NCBI GenBank assembly: GCA_003647435.1
Contig: QMMV01000098.1
Location: 1 to 7,298, forward strand
Length of the DNA: 7,298 nucleotides
Direction of reading: 5' to 3'
Source: Deltaproteobacteria bacterium
GTDB lineage: Bacteria; Desulfobacterota; Desulfobacteria; Desulfobacterales; C00003060
In this document: positions 6,494-7,298 of the stretch, piece by piece
Position numbering within the stretch: position 1 is the first letter of the stretch
Layout: each line of letters begins with the position of its first letter
Notes under the pieces: model-generated
Databases searched by the model: none
Told to the model about the DNA's origin: nothing
Seen by the model: only the letters and a program-made list of their open reading frames with translations
Made by a program: the position numbers and the translations under genes

Positions 6494-7114
6494 TTACTTG
6501 GGAAATATGATTTTGTGCTCATCAAAAATCCTGTGTACTTTCCCTCGCACTTGAGACACGACATCACTGGCATCAAACCTTCCGCGAATAACACTCAACA
6601 ACTGCCACACGGCGAAACAGATGAAGGGCGCCGCTAAGTAATAACCTAAAAAACCTTTTCCAGTTGGGGCAAATACACCCAAGACGAGCGCCCCGGAGGC
6701 GATTGCAATGAAACAAGAGGCAAAGTAAAGCTTTCTAAGGCGGGCCTTTGACTTACTATAGACTCTTACCACAAAGGAACTATGACATATCGGACAGGTG
6801 AGATTTATTTCTTTGTATCCCTCATCAGGAACAGTAAACGTCTCTCGCCATGTTTTGTAGTGACCCAATGTGAGCGTTCCTCGACTGGGGCTTCGATAAA
6901 TCTCTTGTTCAATCTTACATCCGAATCTTATTGAAACAGTATTCGGCGTGATCCCGTGTCTTGCCTCTAATTTCCGAATGGACGTCTCTACCCCGGCACG
7001 AAGATTGACCTTTCGAAACTTAGCTTCGTTATAACACTTTAGCTCTTTTAAGAATTTCAGCGTGCTTGCACGTTTTACCCCGTCAGAAAGGTCCTTATCT
7101 ATTGACTGTAGCAA
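6494..7114 (-). CDS. Uncharacterised membrane protein with a CPxC knuckle (start uncertain)
   Basis: No family recognised. The 206 residues counted from TTG at 7114 show a charged N-terminal region (1-60), a middle part rich in beta-type residues (61-105), a CPIC knuckle (107-110) that is the only pair of its kind, a basic stretch KSKARLRK (121-128), and two membrane segments (about 131-149 and 154-176), then a charged tail. The basic stretch before the first helix suggests the N-terminal part is cytoplasmic. No ribosome-binding site precedes the TTG, and the frame stays open upstream to a stop at 7178-7180 with plausible protein sequence (NWRKQLIASAI), but with only CTG codons as starts. The real N-terminus may therefore be longer, or the gene lost its 5' end. 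Residues 21-28 are encoded by one copy of a 20-bp repeat. The next gene begins 21 bp downstream, so the two are likely one operon. The area looks AT-richer than its neighbours. Confidence 0.65.
   Translation of the reverse strand: MLQSIDKDLSDGVKRASTLKFLKELKCYNEAKFRKVNLRAGVETSIRKLEARHGITPNTVSIRFGCKIEQEIYRSPSRGTLTLGHYKTWRETFTVPDEGYKEINLTCPICHSSFVVRVYSKSKARLRKLYFASCFIAIASGALVLGVFAPTGKGFLGYYLAAPFICFAVWQLLSVIRGRFDASDVVSQVRGKVHRIFDEHKIIFPK
7032..7051. repeat. 20-bp exact direct repeat, copy 1
   Basis: TAACACTTTAGCTCTTTTAA, identical to 7253-7272, 221 bp away. This copy lies inside the 206-residue ORF, where the minus strand encodes LKELKC. By length alone a 20-bp exact repeat is not expected by chance in a window of this size. 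Confidence 0.85.
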
Positions 7115-7184
7115 TATTGCAGAGGCTATCAGTTGCTTCCGCCAATTTTGATATTGCAGGCAGACTTCCAGCGGGATTTACACG

Positions 7185-7226
7185 GCTTCAAAGCAAATTT
7201 GATTGTCCTTGAAGCGGGCATTTTTT
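7185..7226 (+). terminator. Inverted repeat with T6 tail, terminator-like
   Basis: GCTTCAA (7185-7191) and TTGAAGC (7209-7215) form a 7-bp stem around a 17-nt loop, followed on the plus strand by GGGCA and T6 (7221-7226). No plus-strand gene ends just before it. On the minus strand the stem sits 9 nt after the TAA at 7225 of the edge ORF but lacks a T tail. The large loop keeps confidence low. Confidence 0.3.
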
Positions 7227-7298
7227 AAGAAACCAAATTGTTATCAAATGAGTAACACTTTAGCTCTTTTAAAAAACAGACATACGGAGCGGACAGGC
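7225..7298 (-). CDS. Possible C-terminal end of a further ORF, cut by the window edge
   Basis: On the minus strand a frame enters from the right edge and ends at TAA (7225-7227), giving 24 residues with the end FLKELKCYSFDNNLVS. Eight of these (FLKELKCY) equal residues 21-28 of the 206-residue ORF, in the same frame. It may be the tail of a neighbouring gene, a gene fragment or non-coding sequence; 24 codons are too few to decide. Confidence 0.25.
   Translation of the reverse strand, partial: LSAPYVCFLKELKCYSFDNNLVS
7253..7272. repeat. 20-bp exact direct repeat, copy 2
   Basis: Identical to 7032-7051 and in the same orientation. It lies in AT-rich DNA upstream of the 206-residue ORF, within the short frame that runs off the edge. 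Flanking bases do not align well beyond the 20 bp, apart from a few A bases. Confidence 0.85.

Overview
The window is a chromosomal segment, moderate in G+C by eye, carrying housekeeping genes and membrane-protein genes. It looks bacterial and most like Desulfobacterota (former Deltaproteobacteria). That placement is an impression from the MetE-like/UroD-superfamily protein, the DUF401 permease and the style of the proteins; no phylogenetic marker was tested. No CRISPR array, insertion sequence, phage gene or plasmid gene is visible.

Layout, left to right. Positions 1-431 (+) hold the C-terminal 142 residues of a MetE-like/UroD-superfamily methyltransferase cut by the window edge. It converges on purA (560-1855, -), with a short hairpin between them. 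Upstream of purA on the same strand is tadA (1945-2415, -), the tRNA adenosine deaminase. Diverging from tadA is a tRNA-Arg gene with anticodon ACG (2471-2546, +). It has a near-consensus promoter (TTGACA, 17 bp, TATAAA) and a probable terminator. After it comes a small Cys-rich ORF of unknown function (2650-2916, +). It converges on a DUF401 membrane permease (3005-4303, -). Next is a 680-residue three-domain membrane protein (4430-6472, -) joining DedA/VTT, PAP2 phosphatase and LssY_C-like parts. It follows, after 21 bp, an unrecognised membrane protein with a CPxC knuckle (6494-7114, -). The last ~180 bp are AT-rich and contain a 20-bp exact direct repeat, an inverted repeat and the tail of a possible further ORF running off the edge.

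How the genes fit together. The clearest functional pairing is tadA with tRNA-Arg(ACG): bacterial TadA deaminates A34 of exactly this tRNA to inosine, and here enzyme and substrate are divergent neighbours separated by 55 bp. The -35 box of the tRNA promoter overlaps the tadA ribosome-binding site. tadA and purA may be co-transcribed, 89 bp apart. The 206-residue protein and the DedA-PAP2-LssY_C protein are probably one transcription unit at the cell envelope. DUF401 lies 126 bp downstream on the same strand and could belong to it.

I see no complete new defence or mobile system. The points most worth checking are the tadA/tRNA-Arg arrangement, the frame-preserving 20-bp repeat with the missing start of the 206-residue ORF, the triple-domain membrane protein, and the Cys-rich small ORF.
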